Below are positions 35,488 to 45,027 of a DNA stretch of 64,000 nucleotides, in pieces. The notes under the pieces were generated by a model. The model was given only the letters and a program-made list of their open reading frames with translations. It ran no database searches and was not told the DNA's origin. This stretch comes from DATBGO01 sp963695645 (GTDB taxonomy: Bacteria; Actinomycetota; Actinomycetes; Streptosporangiales; Streptosporangiaceae): the NCBI GenBank assembly GCA_963695645.1, contig CAVOHC010000008.1, forward strand, positions 62,001-126,000, given 5' to 3'. Every line of letters starts with the position of its first letter. Within the stretch, counting starts at the first letter, position 1. The position numbers and the translations under genes are program-made.

Positions 35488-36654
35488 ATGCGGGCAGGGC
35501 TGGTGCAGCTGGTGTGCGTGGTGGCCGGGCTGGGGCTCGGGCTGGTGCTGCCGCGGATCACCACCGAGACCAGCGTGGCCAGCACCCGGGTGACGGAGAC
35601 GCTTGTCGCGGTTGGCTTCGGCGTCCTAGGGCTGGTCAGCATCATTTTCTCGCTGCTGTTCCTCACCGTGCAGTGGGCGTTCGGCAGCCTGTCGCCCCGG
35701 CTGAACCTGTTCCGCGACGACCCGATCGTGTGGCGCACGTTCGGGCTGGCCATCGGCGTGTTCGTGTTCTCGGTCACTGCGGCGCTGGCCATCGGCAACG
35801 ATCCGAAAGTGCCGGTCATCGTGCCGGTTGCCGAGGTGGTCGCGGTGCTCGTCACGCTCGCCCTGATCCGCACGCTGCAGGTGCGGGCCTTCGCCTCCAT
35901 CCAGCTCGCGCCGACTCTGTCGGCTATCGCCGCCCGGGGCCGGGTGATTATCGACGAGCTTTACCGCCACCCGGCCGGCAGCGACCGGCAGCCTGCCTCG
36001 CAGCTCCCGCCGCTCACCCAGACGGTCACCTGGCCGCGCCGGCAGGCCATCTTGCAGCAACTCGATCTGCGGCGGCTGTGCTCCGCTGCCGGTACTGCCG
36101 TGATCGTGCTCCGCGCCCGCATCGGCGACACGCTGCAGGAAGGCGCCCCGGTCGCCGGCCTGCACGGCGCAGGCGGGACCGACGCGGCAGTGCTCGGCGG
36201 ACTGGTGACCGGGCAGGAACGTACCTTCCGCCAGGACCCGCTGCTCGCCTTCCGGCTACTGGCCGACATCGGCCTGCGCGCGCTATCGCCGGCCGTCAAC
36301 GATCCGGCCACCGCCGTCCAGGTACTGGACACCATCGAGAGCCTCCTGCTGCCCCTCGCACCGCGTGACCTGGACGTCGCCGAGGTAGCCGACGACACCG
36401 GGACCGTCCGCGTGGTCCTGGCCCTGCCATCCTGGGATGACTACCTGCAGATCGCCCTGGACGATCTCATCGAGTCCAGTGCCAAGTCCCCGATGATGCT
36501 GTTGCGGGCCAGGGCCATGCTGACCAGTCTGCTCAACGCCGCGCCGCCGCAGCGCAAGCAATCGATCGCATGGCGTGTTCGCCGCGTCGAGGAACTCGCC
36601 GCCAGCAACTTCCCGGTGCTCTGGCGCAACACGGCACACGTGGACACCGGATGA
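35488..36654 (+). CDS. DUF2254 membrane protein
   Basis: A 388-residue protein with four transmembrane segments in its N-terminal third (about residues 5-22, 38-62, 86-107, 110-128), followed by a soluble domain. The diagnostic DUF2254 motif DPLLAFRLLADIGLRALSPAVNDPATA lies around 250-276, quoted in part: FRLLADIGLRALSPAVNDP. The soluble part also has TGTVRVVLALPSWDDYLQIALD. Function of the family is not established; it is often linked to cell-envelope homeostasis. The ATG at 35488 has a weak site; the open frame extends about ten codons upstream (RFARPRRR) but offers no other start. Confidence 0.88.
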   Translation: MRAGLVQLVCVVAGLGLGLVLPRITTETSVASTRVTETLVAVGFGVLGLVSIIFSLLFLTVQWAFGSLSPRLNLFRDDPIVWRTFGLAIGVFVFSVTAALAIGNDPKVPVIVPVAEVVAVLVTLALIRTLQVRAFASIQLAPTLSAIAARGRVIIDELYRHPAGSDRQPASQLPPLTQTVTWPRRQAILQQLDLRRLCSAAGTAVIVLRARIGDTLQEGAPVAGLHGAGGTDAAVLGGLVTGQERTFRQDPLLAFRLLADIGLRALSPAVNDPATAVQVLDTIESLLLPLAPRDLDVAEVADDTGTVRVVLALPSWDDYLQIALDDLIESSAKSPMMLLRARAMLTSLLNAAPPQRKQSIAWRVRRVEELAASNFPVLWRNTAHVDTG

Positions 36655-36792
36655 GCCAGAACGCGACCGGGTCGACGAGACGCGGCTGAAGGTCGCCTGG
36701 CACGTGGACGTCGGCCTGTTCTGGCACGGACGCGGCACGCCGCCTGGATGCAAGCTACCGGCGCGAGCGACGACGGGTCCAACCTCGGCAGC

Positions 36793-37320
36793 TCAGTTTC
36801 CCCGTGTCGACGACGGGTAGTTGGGCTGGTAGCCACCAGCGATCGCTCGTCGCCGCAGCGCCCGCGCGGCGGTCCCGTAGATCAGCGATCCGATGGCGGC
36901 GCCGAGCACCAGGTTGACGACCGCGGTGGCCACCTTCTGGGACAGTGGGGCCGTGGTGCTGAACGGGTACACAACCACGATCAGTGTCGCCAGTCCGATG
37001 ATCCAGGTGAAGAACATCTGCGGCCGAGGCGTGGTAAGCAGGAGCAGGTGCATGATCGCCGTTGCGACCAGCGCGGCGGCGGCGGCCGCGATCGCATACC
37101 CCGCAGTGGACGCATCGCCCCACGCGCCTTCCCGGCGTGGCGCCAGGATGGGGATGTTGAACAGCCACCGGCATACCAGGATGCCGGCCAGCGCTATCAG
37201 CGCCGCGACGACCGCCGTCGCCGCGCCGCCAGACCATAGCTGTCTCGCATCTACCCGGCGGCCCGAGGAGCTTCTGCGCTCCGAGGGTGGTTCTTCCGGT
37301 CTAAACATGGGGGTTGTCAT
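36793..37320 (-). CDS. DUF6069-type four-helix membrane protein
   Basis: A 175-residue integral membrane protein. Four hydrophobic segments are near residues 33-52, 73-97, 101-120 and 128-152. The motif DARQLWSGGAATAVVAALIA, then GAWGDASTAGYAIAAAAAAL and LLLLTTPRPQMFFTWIIGLAT fits my memory of DUF6069. N- and C-termini are probably cytoplasmic. It is convergent with DUF2254, with a 138-base gap. No functional prediction is possible. Confidence 0.75.
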   Translation of the reverse strand: MTTPMFRPEEPPSERRSSSGRRVDARQLWSGGAATAVVAALIALAGILVCRWLFNIPILAPRREGAWGDASTAGYAIAAAAAALVATAIMHLLLLTTPRPQMFFTWIIGLATLIVVVYPFSTTAPLSQKVATAVVNLVLGAAIGSLIYGTAARALRRRAIAGGYQPNYPSSTRGN

Positions 37321-38243
37321 CGGCTCGCCTCACGCTGACCCGTTGATCTCTGCTGGTCATACTGTAATCCTGTCCCGTCTGATTCCGGCCAGCCGGGCGA
37401 CCCGGGCCGCCAGGACTGCTCGACCGGCGACTAATCAGCACTCGGCCGCTCGCATTCCTCCAGCGCTTCTATAGGTGCCATGTTCGCCCCGTGCGGTTCG
37501 CCGCGCGCCTATCGGGCCTGGCCTATGGCCTGGCCTCGCCGTCAGGCCCGCAGGCCTTCTCGCAGGGCGACGCTACGCAATCGGCCGCGCCGACCATTGA
37601 CCTGACGGCGACTCCCACCGCGACCGACCAATGCAACAGGGCCGGGCACGGCGTCGCCGGTCCCGGCCCGGTGATACCGGGCAAGCGCCGGAGGGGTCGA
37701 CCCCGTGCAGATCGGTCAGGGTAGTCGCCGGTCAGCTAGAGCGTAAGAACGGCGGGTACGCGGCTGCGTCGGAGCCATCTCCTATATTACGGGGCGCCGC
37801 ATACCTATCTTTCGTGGCGGCTTCGCGCGGCGCTCGGTCGAACCGGTCACGCAGGTCTGCCAAGGCGTCGGTTGCTATCGGAGTTTGGCGCTCGCCCACC
37901 GCGTTTCGACCGCGCCTGGCAGCCTCGCGCCCAGGCCGGCAGGACCGGCAACAAAGGTAGGTAGGACCGGCAACAAAGATTGGCAAGCCTCCCCCATGCG
38001 GTCGCGACGCCGAACGCGCTGAGCTATGCGCATGGCTGACCACGAATCGCTATCAACTCGTCGGGTCCGGTCTCCGGCACAGGTGGCCGGTCTTGAAACG
38101 TGGCCGGTCTTGAAACGCAGCCAGGAAGGGTCTTAGGGACTGACCGTGGCTAACCGGTCCAGACCCAATGTTCCACCACCGAAGGATCACGCGCCGCACG
38201 CTGGCCGCTGACCCACCGCAATCCCCGATGACAGGAGATCGTC
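37321..38243. other. 0.9-kb gap with short direct repeats
   Basis: No convincing gene is seen. Two kinds of short repeats are present: AGGACCGGCAACAAAG at 37941-37956 and 37963-37978, and a perfect 17-bp doublet at 38083-38116 (own entry). The part from 38120 to 38243 leads into the secreted-protein gene, whose ribosome site is GACAGGAGATC. Confidence 0.5.
38083..38116. repeat. Perfect tandem doublet of a 17-bp unit
   Basis: GTGGCCGGTCTTGAAAC occurs at 38083-38099 and 38100-38116. Thirteen bases of it (CCGGTCTTGAAAC) recur at 63515-63527, some 35 bases upstream of the VOC gene at 63480. The doublet is 128 bases upstream of the secreted-protein gene and could be a binding site, but nothing else supports that. 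Confidence 0.85.
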
Positions 38244-38855
38244 ATGAACCCCATCCGCCACCTCCGCCGTCTCGCCGCCGCCCTGGCTAGTGCCCTGCTG
38301 GCGTTCGCCGCGGTCACCGCGGCACTTGTCCTGCCGGTTGCCGCTCAGGCCGCCGCCGCGACCGCGATGATCTACCCCCATCCGGTGGCGGCCGCCCATC
38401 ACCGGCCCCCGGTGGTGATCGCCCGCCAGGCTACGAGGAAGTTCCACTCACTCGCCACGGCCGAGAAGGCTGGCTACGCCCGGTTCAAGGACAAGAACGG
38501 GATCGCCTGCATCGCGATGCCGCCCATGGGCGCGATGGGCGTCCATTATGTCAACGGCAACCTCGTGGGCACCCCGGCAGTGCTGCTCAGGCATCCCGAG
38601 GCGCTGGTCTATGCACCCGCGCGCGGGCACCTGCGGCTGGCCGCCCTTGAATACATCGTGCTGAAGAGCACCTGGGACAAGGCGCATGGCATCAACGCAC
38701 CCCGGCCGCGGCTGTACGGGCACCGGTTCAACATCACCCCTGCGCCCAACCGTTACGGGCTGCCGACGTTCTACTCACTGCACGCCTGGATCTGGAAGCA
38801 CAACCCGGCCGGCATGTTCGCCATGTGGAACCCCGCCGTCCATTGCCCTATGTAG
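38244..38855 (+). CDS. Conserved secreted protein of unknown function
   Basis: A 203-residue exported protein. The signal peptide is MNPIRHLRRLAAALASALLA plus a hydrophobic stretch to about residue 38 (VAAQAAAATA). The mature part starts with ATRKFHSLATAEKAGYARF, which includes a conserved FH-x-L-x-x-A-x-x-xGY helix, followed by GIACIAMPPMGAMGVHYVN, PEALVYAPARGHLRLAALEY and FYSLHAWIWKHNPAGMFAMW. I recall these blocks from a widespread family of hypothetical bacterial secreted proteins; no function is known to me. Cys in IACIAMP and near the end (VHCPM) could form a disulfide. ATG 38244 follows AGGAGATCGTC. Confidence 0.82.
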   Translation: MNPIRHLRRLAAALASALLAFAAVTAALVLPVAAQAAAATAMIYPHPVAAAHHRPPVVIARQATRKFHSLATAEKAGYARFKDKNGIACIAMPPMGAMGVHYVNGNLVGTPAVLLRHPEALVYAPARGHLRLAALEYIVLKSTWDKAHGINAPRPRLYGHRFNITPAPNRYGLPTFYSLHAWIWKHNPAGMFAMWNPAVHCPM

Positions 38856-39125
38856 GCACCCGACCGGCTCGAACAGGCTGCCGAGCTGGTTATCGGCCCG
38901 GTCGTGCCGATCGCCCCGCGACATCAGGCGGCTGATGTCGCGGGGCCCAGGGCAGGCGCCCGCCGCGACCGGCGCCGAGCATGACGCGTATTACGGCCCG
39001 GCTGGTGAAGGCGGCCAGGGTCGCTGCATCGCCGCCGGGCAGTCCGGAATGAACTAGCAGGTGACCGCCGCGAAATGGTGCCGCGGGAGGCGCCAGGGGA
39101 TGCACCCGTACTGGAGGGAGGAAGC

Positions 39126-40151
39126 ATGAGCAGTATCACGGCCTGGGCTGGCGACCGGGACTCGGTGGGACTACGCCGGTGGCTGCAGATCGGGCTGGGC
39201 GTCGTCTGGATGCTCGACGCGGCACTGCAATACCAGCCCTACATGTTCAGCCGGGGCTTCGTCACCAACATCGTCGATCCGGCCAGCAGCGGCAACCCTG
39301 CGGCGATCGCGAACTCGGTCACCGGGGCCGGCCACATCCTGCTGCACGCTGTCGCGCTGTTCAACGCCGCATTCGCCACTATCCAGCTGGCCATCGGGTT
39401 CGGGCTGCTGTGGCGGCCCACGGTGAAGGCCGCGCTCGCCGGCACGATCGCCTGGGGCCTGGCGGTGTGGCTGCTCGGTGAGGGCCTCGGCGGAATCCTG
39501 ACCGGCAGCGCCAGCCCGCTGACCGGGGCTCCCGGCGCCGCGGTCCTGTATGTGCTGCTGGCATTCCTGATCTGGCCGCGGCACGCCCCATTGGAAGGCT
39601 TGACCCCGCAGGGCCAGATCGCTGCCGCCGACCCGGCCGCGAGCGTAGCCGCTGCCAGCCGACTTGGGCCGCGGTGGCCGCGGCTATCCTGGCTGCTCCT
39701 GTGGGGAAGCTCCGCCTATTTCCTGCTGCAAGCGCAGGTCCGCGCGCCCGGCGACCTCAGCTCGACCATAGCGCGGATGGCAGGTGGCGAGCCTGGCTGG
39801 CTGGCATCGATCGACCGGAGCGTTGCCAATACGGTGGGCGCCAGCGGCGATGTCGTCTCGGTCGTGCTGGCGATCACGTTCCTGCTCGTCGGCCTGGCAG
39901 TGTCCATCCCGGCAGCGACCCGCCCCGCCCTGACCCTGGCCATCATGAGCGCGGCGGTCATCTGGGTGCTGACCGAGAACATGGGCGGCATCTTCACCGG
40001 CACAGGCACTGACCCGAACACCGGACCCCTGCTGATCCTGCTGGCCGCCGCATACTGGCCGCTCGCGCCGCAGCGGCGGGAGACGCCTGAAACCCCGCCA
40101 GTGAGCGCGGCCGCCGGCCAGCCGGCGACATCCACGCCAGCCAGCCGATAG
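39126..40151 (+). CDS. Polytopic membrane protein of unknown function
   Basis: A 341-residue protein with about seven hydrophobic segments (near 19-36, 60-92, 100-118, 138-152, 185-203, 240-262, 270-288) and a hydrophilic C-terminus. The pattern LGVVWMLDAALQYQPYMFSR near residue 25 and LTENMGGIFTGTGTDPNTGP near 290-310 resemble a family of actinobacterial hypothetical membrane proteins. LGEGLGGILTGSASPLTGAP near 120 is an internal near-repeat of the second motif, which suggests an internal duplication. ATG 39126 is preceded by GGAGGGAGG. It follows the secreted protein by 270 bases; a functional tie is possible but not shown. Confidence 0.75.
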   Translation: MSSITAWAGDRDSVGLRRWLQIGLGVVWMLDAALQYQPYMFSRGFVTNIVDPASSGNPAAIANSVTGAGHILLHAVALFNAAFATIQLAIGFGLLWRPTVKAALAGTIAWGLAVWLLGEGLGGILTGSASPLTGAPGAAVLYVLLAFLIWPRHAPLEGLTPQGQIAAADPAASVAAASRLGPRWPRLSWLLLWGSSAYFLLQAQVRAPGDLSSTIARMAGGEPGWLASIDRSVANTVGASGDVVSVVLAITFLLVGLAVSIPAATRPALTLAIMSAAVIWVLTENMGGIFTGTGTDPNTGPLLILLAAAYWPLAPQRRETPETPPVSAAAGQPATSTPASR

Positions 40152-40592
40152 GACCGCCACAGCTCAACTTCACAACAGGATGACCTGTACGCGATCAGCT
40201 GTCCGCAAGGTCTACCCAATGCCCGTAAATAACGGGCAGCGCTAGCGCGGATTCGACATGCAAGGTCAGCCGGTCACTATACGTGATCGCAGCCACAGGG
40301 CCGTCAGCCGTCCGGCAGCTGGATCCGAGGCCTGCCTGCGCTCGGCCGGGTGCTACCGCGAGGCCCACAATTCCCGCGCAAGTCCGCGGTCGGGCGTGGC
40401 TGCGCGCGGGCGGTCCCGCCACGCTGGTCCGGCAGTCTTGCGACCTAATTTGGGGCTGCGGTCTCAGCCGCAAGCCAGGAGGTCGGCCGGGGGGTCCTCC
40501 ACGGGTGCGACGGGCCCGTACGAGCGCGACCCTGATGGCGGTGTCTCGCGCCTGTCAGCGCGCAGGGAAGGACACCTTCATGTCGTTCGTCA
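40152..40592. other. Gap without a recognised gene
   Basis: A 440-base stretch between convergent genes. A short GC-rich stem (AGGAGG with CCTCC, about 40480-40500) may act in termination. No gene-like frame is apparent. Confidence 0.4.
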
Positions 40593-41744
40593 TCAGCTGA
40601 ATGCGCTGATGCCGGTTTCAGCGCGGCCGATCAGCAGTTTCTGGACCTGGCTGGTGCCTTCGTACAAAGTCGTCACCCGGGCGTCCCGCATGTACTTCTG
40701 CACCGGGTAGTCATCGATGTAGCCGTAGCCGCCGAACGCCTGGATGGCCAGGTTCGACGCCCGGACCGCCGCCTCGGACGCGAAGTACTTCGCCTTGGAC
40801 GCCTGGACCCCGAAGGGCTCGCCCCGTTCGATGAGGTCCGCGGCTCGCCAGACAAGCAGCCGGGCGGCATCGGCGTCGACGGAGATATCGGCGATCATGT
40901 CCTGGATCAGCTGGAATGATGCCAGCGGGCGGCCGAACTGGTGCCGCTGGGTGGAGTAGCGGACCACCTCTTCGAGGCAGCCCTGGATGATGCCCACGCA
41001 GCCGGCGCCGAGGGAGACCCGGCCCTTGTCGAGGGACTGCATGGCGATGGAGAACCCCTCACCTTCGCTGCCGAGCCGCGCTGCGGCCGGGACGCGCACG
41101 TCGGTGAGGAAGATCTCGGCGGTGGCCTGCCCCCGGAGCCCGAGCTTGCCCTTGATCTCCCGGGTCTCGAAGCCGGGGGTGGCGGTGGGCACCAGGAACG
41201 CGGAGATCCCTTTCGGGCCCGGTCCGCCGGTGCGCGCGAAGACCAGGCACAGATCGGACCAGGTGGCGTTGGTGATGAATACCTTCTGGCCGGACAGCAG
41301 GTAGTCGCCGCCATCGCGCACAGCACTGGTCACCAGGTTGCTAGGGTCCGAGCCCGCCCCAGGCTCGGTCAGGGCGAAGCAGCCGAGCTTCGATCCGGCC
41401 GCGATCTGGGGAAGCCACTGCTGCTTCTGTTCCTCGGTGCCATGGGACAACAGCACCTTGCCAACCAGCCCCATCGACACGGACACGATGCCCCGGACCG
41501 AGGAATCGGCCCGGCCCAGCTCCTCCATGCCCAGGCAGTAAGTGATGTAGTCGCCGCCGATCCCCCCGTACTCGCTGGGGATCGTCAGCCCGAAGAACCC
41601 GATTTCGCCAAGCTTGGGGATGATCGCGGTGTCCACCGCCTCGGCCCGGTCCCATTCCGTGCGGTAGGGCACGACCTCCTTGTCGAGGAATTCACGCGCC
41701 ACCGCCCTGAATGCCTTCTGGTCCTCGCTCAGCGTCAGGTCCAT
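40593..41744 (-). CDS. Acyl-CoA dehydrogenase
   Basis: A 383-residue FAD enzyme that introduces the alpha-beta double bond into acyl-CoA. FALTEPGAGSDPSNLVTSAV near residues 123-142 is the flavin/substrate-binding signature, followed by FITNATWSDLCLVFA. The catalytic base is Glu362 in TTLYEGTSQVQKLLIGR, in the short-/medium-chain position. QAFGGYGYIDDYPVQKYMRD is the second ACAD signature. Length is exactly that of soluble tetrameric members. ATG 41744 is preceded by GGAGGAGAGC. No electron-transfer flavoprotein or hydratase gene adjoins it. Confidence 0.96.
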   Translation of the reverse strand: MDLTLSEDQKAFRAVAREFLDKEVVPYRTEWDRAEAVDTAIIPKLGEIGFFGLTIPSEYGGIGGDYITYCLGMEELGRADSSVRGIVSVSMGLVGKVLLSHGTEEQKQQWLPQIAAGSKLGCFALTEPGAGSDPSNLVTSAVRDGGDYLLSGQKVFITNATWSDLCLVFARTGGPGPKGISAFLVPTATPGFETREIKGKLGLRGQATAEIFLTDVRVPAAARLGSEGEGFSIAMQSLDKGRVSLGAGCVGIIQGCLEEVVRYSTQRHQFGRPLASFQLIQDMIADISVDADAARLLVWRAADLIERGEPFGVQASKAKYFASEAAVRASNLAIQAFGGYGYIDDYPVQKYMRDARVTTLYEGTSQVQKLLIGRAETGISAFS

Positions 41745-42049
41745 GCTCTCCTCCGGCTGTGTTCCGTTGTCGTCGTCGTTCTGTTACCAGCCCCCGCTGG
41801 CCCTGCGGGAGCCCAATGGTCCCGGCGCCAACACGAGGGCTCGTCGGATCTCAATCATCGCCCACATCCCGGCCAGCGCGGCAGGGCGCTTGGCCATGAA
41901 TTCTCCGACTGCCGGAAATTGTGTCGCCGTAGGCGACCTGCGAATATTCGTGGACGAGGCCGTCGAGCCGGTCTCGCCGCAGAACACCCATAGGGTTGTT
42001 TCCGCGGGTGGATGGGCCTCGCTAGCCGCGGATGTCCGCGGCAGGTAGT

Positions 42050-42228
42050 GGCCGGTTCGTGGCCGCGGGTCGGACAGTGCCGCAGCGTCGTCGTGGTACT
42101 TCAGGTCGGTACCGGTTTGCCGCTCGCGGTACTGCCTGAGGTGCTCTTCCCAGCTGGCGACGCTGAACAGCTCATTGAACAATCGCGGGTTCTGCTCCGG
42201 CGGACGGTCGGCCAGGGTGTCCTATTCG
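42050..42228 (-). pseudogene. C-terminal tail relic, probably of an MFS-type transporter
   Basis: The minus strand reads DTLADRPPEQNPRLFNELF, then SVASWEEHLRQYRERQTGTD and LKYHDDAAALSDPRP. The block with SWEEHLRQH...TGxD...ALSDPPP is one I associate with the cytoplasmic tail of certain actinobacterial MFS transporters. There is no membrane part; upstream the frame is cut by a stop at 42229 inside the 48-bp repeat. The identification of the family is tentative; that it is a coding relic is more certain. Confidence 0.4.
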
Positions 42229-42244
42229 GCGCTGATGACCTTGA
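42197..42244. repeat. 48-bp repeat, copy B
   Basis: Direct copy of 20681-20728 with two differences. It covers the junction where the transporter-tail relic begins and lies 46 bases past the ABC permease stop. Confidence 0.8.
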
Positions 42245-42289
42245 AGCTCTGGTCGAGGAAGGCCGGCTGGCCTCGCTTCACTGACCGGG

Positions 42290-43876
42290 TCAAGGCTTGC
42301 TGCGGATGGCGACCTGGAACAGCTCGGGCAGCCTGGGTTCGGCCGCGCTGGCGGCGATGCGCTGGCCGGCCCAGGCCAGCGTGATCCCGTACACGGCTGC
42401 GGCGGCCACCAGGACCGGCATCCGCACTACTGCGGTTGCAGAGCTGGTGAGCTCGACCGCCACCACCACCGGTATGACGCAGACCCCGACGCCGAGCAGG
42501 CTGCCGAACGTGCCCGCGAGTGATTGGCCCACGTAGCCCTCCGCCGCCCTGCGCACGGGGCTGCCGATGCGCCTTTCCATCGGGTACGGGGCTATGACGC
42601 TGAGGATGTTGCTCACGCCGAGGGCGGCTCCCAGCGCGGCGATTCCCACGGCTAGCGCGAGAACGCCGTCGACCGGATGGCCGGCCACGGCCATCAGACC
42701 GAAGGAGAACAGGGCCAGCAGCGGTATCCCGACCATGGCGAGCGCGATGTTCTGCCCGCAGAAGTAGGCGCGAAGCTCGCGGCGAGCGGTCAGGGCAACG
42801 GCATCTAAGCCGAAGCCTGGCCCGGTCACGCCGACCGAGTTGGCGTGGAACACGCCCGTCATGGCGGCTCCCAGGCCAATGGCGAACAGGACCCCGCCCA
42901 GGTAGGCCGGGGTGGTGACGACGCGGAACGACGCCACGACCATGACGACAGCGATGATGCCCCAGTAGATCAGCGAGGTGGGCTCGCGGCGCTGGTAGAT
43001 CAGGAACCTGGCGGCCACGGTGCCGGTCAGGCCGTACCTGGCGAAAGGCAGCGCGGCGCCCCTGACCTGGGATGCCTGACTGGAGGTGTCGGCGGTCACC
43101 AGGGCGCGGCCCAGCGAGCGGATCCACAGCCAGCCGAGGAGGCTGGTGACGGCGGCAAGGAGGACCAGGCGCAGCAGGGCTGTGCCCAGGCGTCCGGTGG
43201 AGGCGTCCTGGATCGCGTGCGCGGCCAGGCCAGGGGGAATCCAGCGGATCCAGCGATCGACGCCGGCGAAGCTCGCGGCTCCCAGCCGGTGCTGAGCCGC
43301 GGCGTTCGGCACCACCTGGATGAAGAACTCATACAACGCGAAGATCGGCAGGACGAGAAAGGCCGCGAGGTCCCTGCCGCGGCGCGAGCGGAGCAGCCTG
43401 GCCAGAGCCGTGATTACGAACCGGGCAAGGGTGATGCAGAACAGCACCTGGAGCAGCACCGCCAGCACCGCGACGATCAGGCCGGCCGCCCCCCGCGCCA
43501 GCCCGACGGTCACCCCCATCAGGCCGATCACGTTCGCAAACGGCCAGGCTCCGGTGGCCGAGGCCGCCAGCAGGCCGATCGCGAGCGGGCGGGTCCGCAG
43601 CGGGTAGAGCGAGAGCGCCGCCGGGTCAAGTGTGCCGTCGAGGCCGAACACGAGAATCGGCAGGATCAGCCAGCCGAAGGCGAACACGGTGAACACGACG
43701 CTGGTCTCGTCGACCGCCGCGGCCTGGCCGCGCAGCAGGGCCAGGATGAAGAAGGTGCCTATCGCGAGCAGGCCCGCGATTATCGTGCTGATGATGAACG
43801 ACACCTTGGCGCGGGTGGATGCGTGCAGCGCGTTCAGCAGCATCCGGAGTTTCAGCTGGACGAGGAGCCGAGCCAC
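42290..43876 (-). CDS. ABC exporter permease
   Basis: A 528-residue integral membrane protein with about twelve to fourteen hydrophobic segments, for example AKVSFIISTIIAGLLAIGTF near 25-45 and LIYWGIIAVVMVVASFRVV near 290-310. A pair of halves of about six helices each is visible, as in ABC-2-type exporters with fused permease. The GTG at 43876 is chosen because AGGAGGAGGGAC lies just upstream; the start lies inside the ATPase gene, whose stop is at 43852 (25-base overlap), so they are translationally coupled. With the ATPase it forms an export system, substrate unknown (lipid, peptide or drug are all possible). Confidence 0.9.
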   Translation of the reverse strand: MARLLVQLKLRMLLNALHASTRAKVSFIISTIIAGLLAIGTFFILALLRGQAAAVDETSVVFTVFAFGWLILPILVFGLDGTLDPAALSLYPLRTRPLAIGLLAASATGAWPFANVIGLMGVTVGLARGAAGLIVAVLAVLLQVLFCITLARFVITALARLLRSRRGRDLAAFLVLPIFALYEFFIQVVPNAAAQHRLGAASFAGVDRWIRWIPPGLAAHAIQDASTGRLGTALLRLVLLAAVTSLLGWLWIRSLGRALVTADTSSQASQVRGAALPFARYGLTGTVAARFLIYQRREPTSLIYWGIIAVVMVVASFRVVTTPAYLGGVLFAIGLGAAMTGVFHANSVGVTGPGFGLDAVALTARRELRAYFCGQNIALAMVGIPLLALFSFGLMAVAGHPVDGVLALAVGIAALGAALGVSNILSVIAPYPMERRIGSPVRRAAEGYVGQSLAGTFGSLLGVGVCVIPVVVAVELTSSATAVVRMPVLVAAAAVYGITLAWAGQRIAASAAEPRLPELFQVAIRSKP

Positions 43877-44619
43877 GGTAGTCCCTCCTCCTGGCCGGTG
43901 CGCGGGCCGACGAGGTCGACGAACGCCTGCTGCAGGGTCTTGCCGCCGCGCACCTGCTCTGTGGTGCCCGCGGCCACGATCTGGCCCTTGTCGATGATGC
44001 AGACGTGATCGCACACCTGCTCGACCAGTTCCATCACATGGCTGGAGAACAGGACGGTTGAGCCCGACTGCACATAGCGGGTCAGCATCCGGCGGATCAC
44101 ATCAGCGGAGATCGGGTCGACGCCCTCGAGCGGTTCGTCGAGGAACAGCACCGACGGGTTGTGGATCAGCGCGCATCCGAGCGTGGCTTTCTTGCGCATG
44201 CCGGTCGAGTAATCGGCGACGAGCCGCTTCGAGTCGGCGGTCAGGTCCAGCACGGACAGCAGCTGGGCGCCGCGGGAGCGGGCCTCGCCGGCCGGCAGGC
44301 CGTGCAACCGCCCCGCGTATTCCAGCAGTTCCTCGCCGCTGAGCCGGTCGAACAGCTGGGACTCGGCCGGCACCACGCCGATGATCGCCTTAGCCGCGCG
44401 GGGATCCGCCCACATGTCGATGCCGTTGATCCCGACCATTCCGCCGTCGGGCCGCAGCAAGCCGGTCATCATCAACAGGGACGTGGTCTTCCCCGCCCCG
44501 TTCGGGCCGACGAGGCCAGTGAAGGAGCCGGCCTCGACATCCAGGTCAATACCGGCGACCGCCTGCTTCTGGCCGAAGCTCTTGCGCAGTCCGCGCACCA
44601 CGATGGCTGGCGTGCTCAT
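43852..44619 (-). CDS. ABC exporter ATP-binding protein
   Basis: A 255-residue ATPase subunit. Walker A is GPNGAGKTT at residues 38-46, the Q-loop is in GVVPAESQLFD, the signature is YSTGMRKK in place of LSGGQ, Walker B is VLFLDEPLEGVDP, and the switch His is in VLFSSHVMELVE. The YSxGMRK signature with DEPLxGxDP is typical of ABC-2 drug/lantibiotic-type exporters (CcmA class). ATG 44619 follows GGAGAGGGTGAC. It is first in a two-gene operon with the permease at 42290. Confidence 0.95.
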   Translation of the reverse strand: MSTPAIVVRGLRKSFGQKQAVAGIDLDVEAGSFTGLVGPNGAGKTTSLLMMTGLLRPDGGMVGINGIDMWADPRAAKAIIGVVPAESQLFDRLSGEELLEYAGRLHGLPAGEARSRGAQLLSVLDLTADSKRLVADYSTGMRKKATLGCALIHNPSVLFLDEPLEGVDPISADVIRRMLTRYVQSGSTVLFSSHVMELVEQVCDHVCIIDKGQIVAAGTTEQVRGGKTLQQAFVDLVGPRTGQEEGLPWLGSSSS

Positions 44620-45027
44620 GTCACCCTCTCCGACATCGTCGCTGCAGTCATTCAGTCGCCTCCGGCTAGCCGACCGCGAACAGGAGGACCTGCCTGGCCT
44701 TAAGTCTGCCGCCGGTCCGGCGGATCGCGCGCTCGCGTGTCCTGTCGGCATTCAGGTCGAGCCGACGGTCGACGTCGGCTTCCTGGCCGCCCGCGCCCCA
44801 GCAAACCACAGCGGCCCACTAGCCTGCTGCCGTCAGGGCTACGGCCCGGCCAGCGAGAACATCGCCGTGCATGGAAGCCATCGGCGCGCCACACTTATGT
44901 GACAGACGTGGCCATGAGTTTGGCCCGGTTGCGCCCGGTGACAGTTCCCTCCTCGACCGGTAGGTGTCGCGGCTCCGCTGCCGCTGACATCCGCTGACCC
45001 GGACGCCGCTACTGGGAGCGGTCGTGG
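44620..45027. other. Upstream gap of the ABC operon
   Basis: No gene-like frame. The promoter for the ABC operon should lie near 44640-44750; no clear operator palindrome was found. Confidence 0.4.

Noticed and set aside
42845..44008. 387-codon plus-strand open frame
   Set aside because: Antisense to the ABC permease; the Gln/Gly/Arg-rich sequence is typical of GC-rich shadows.
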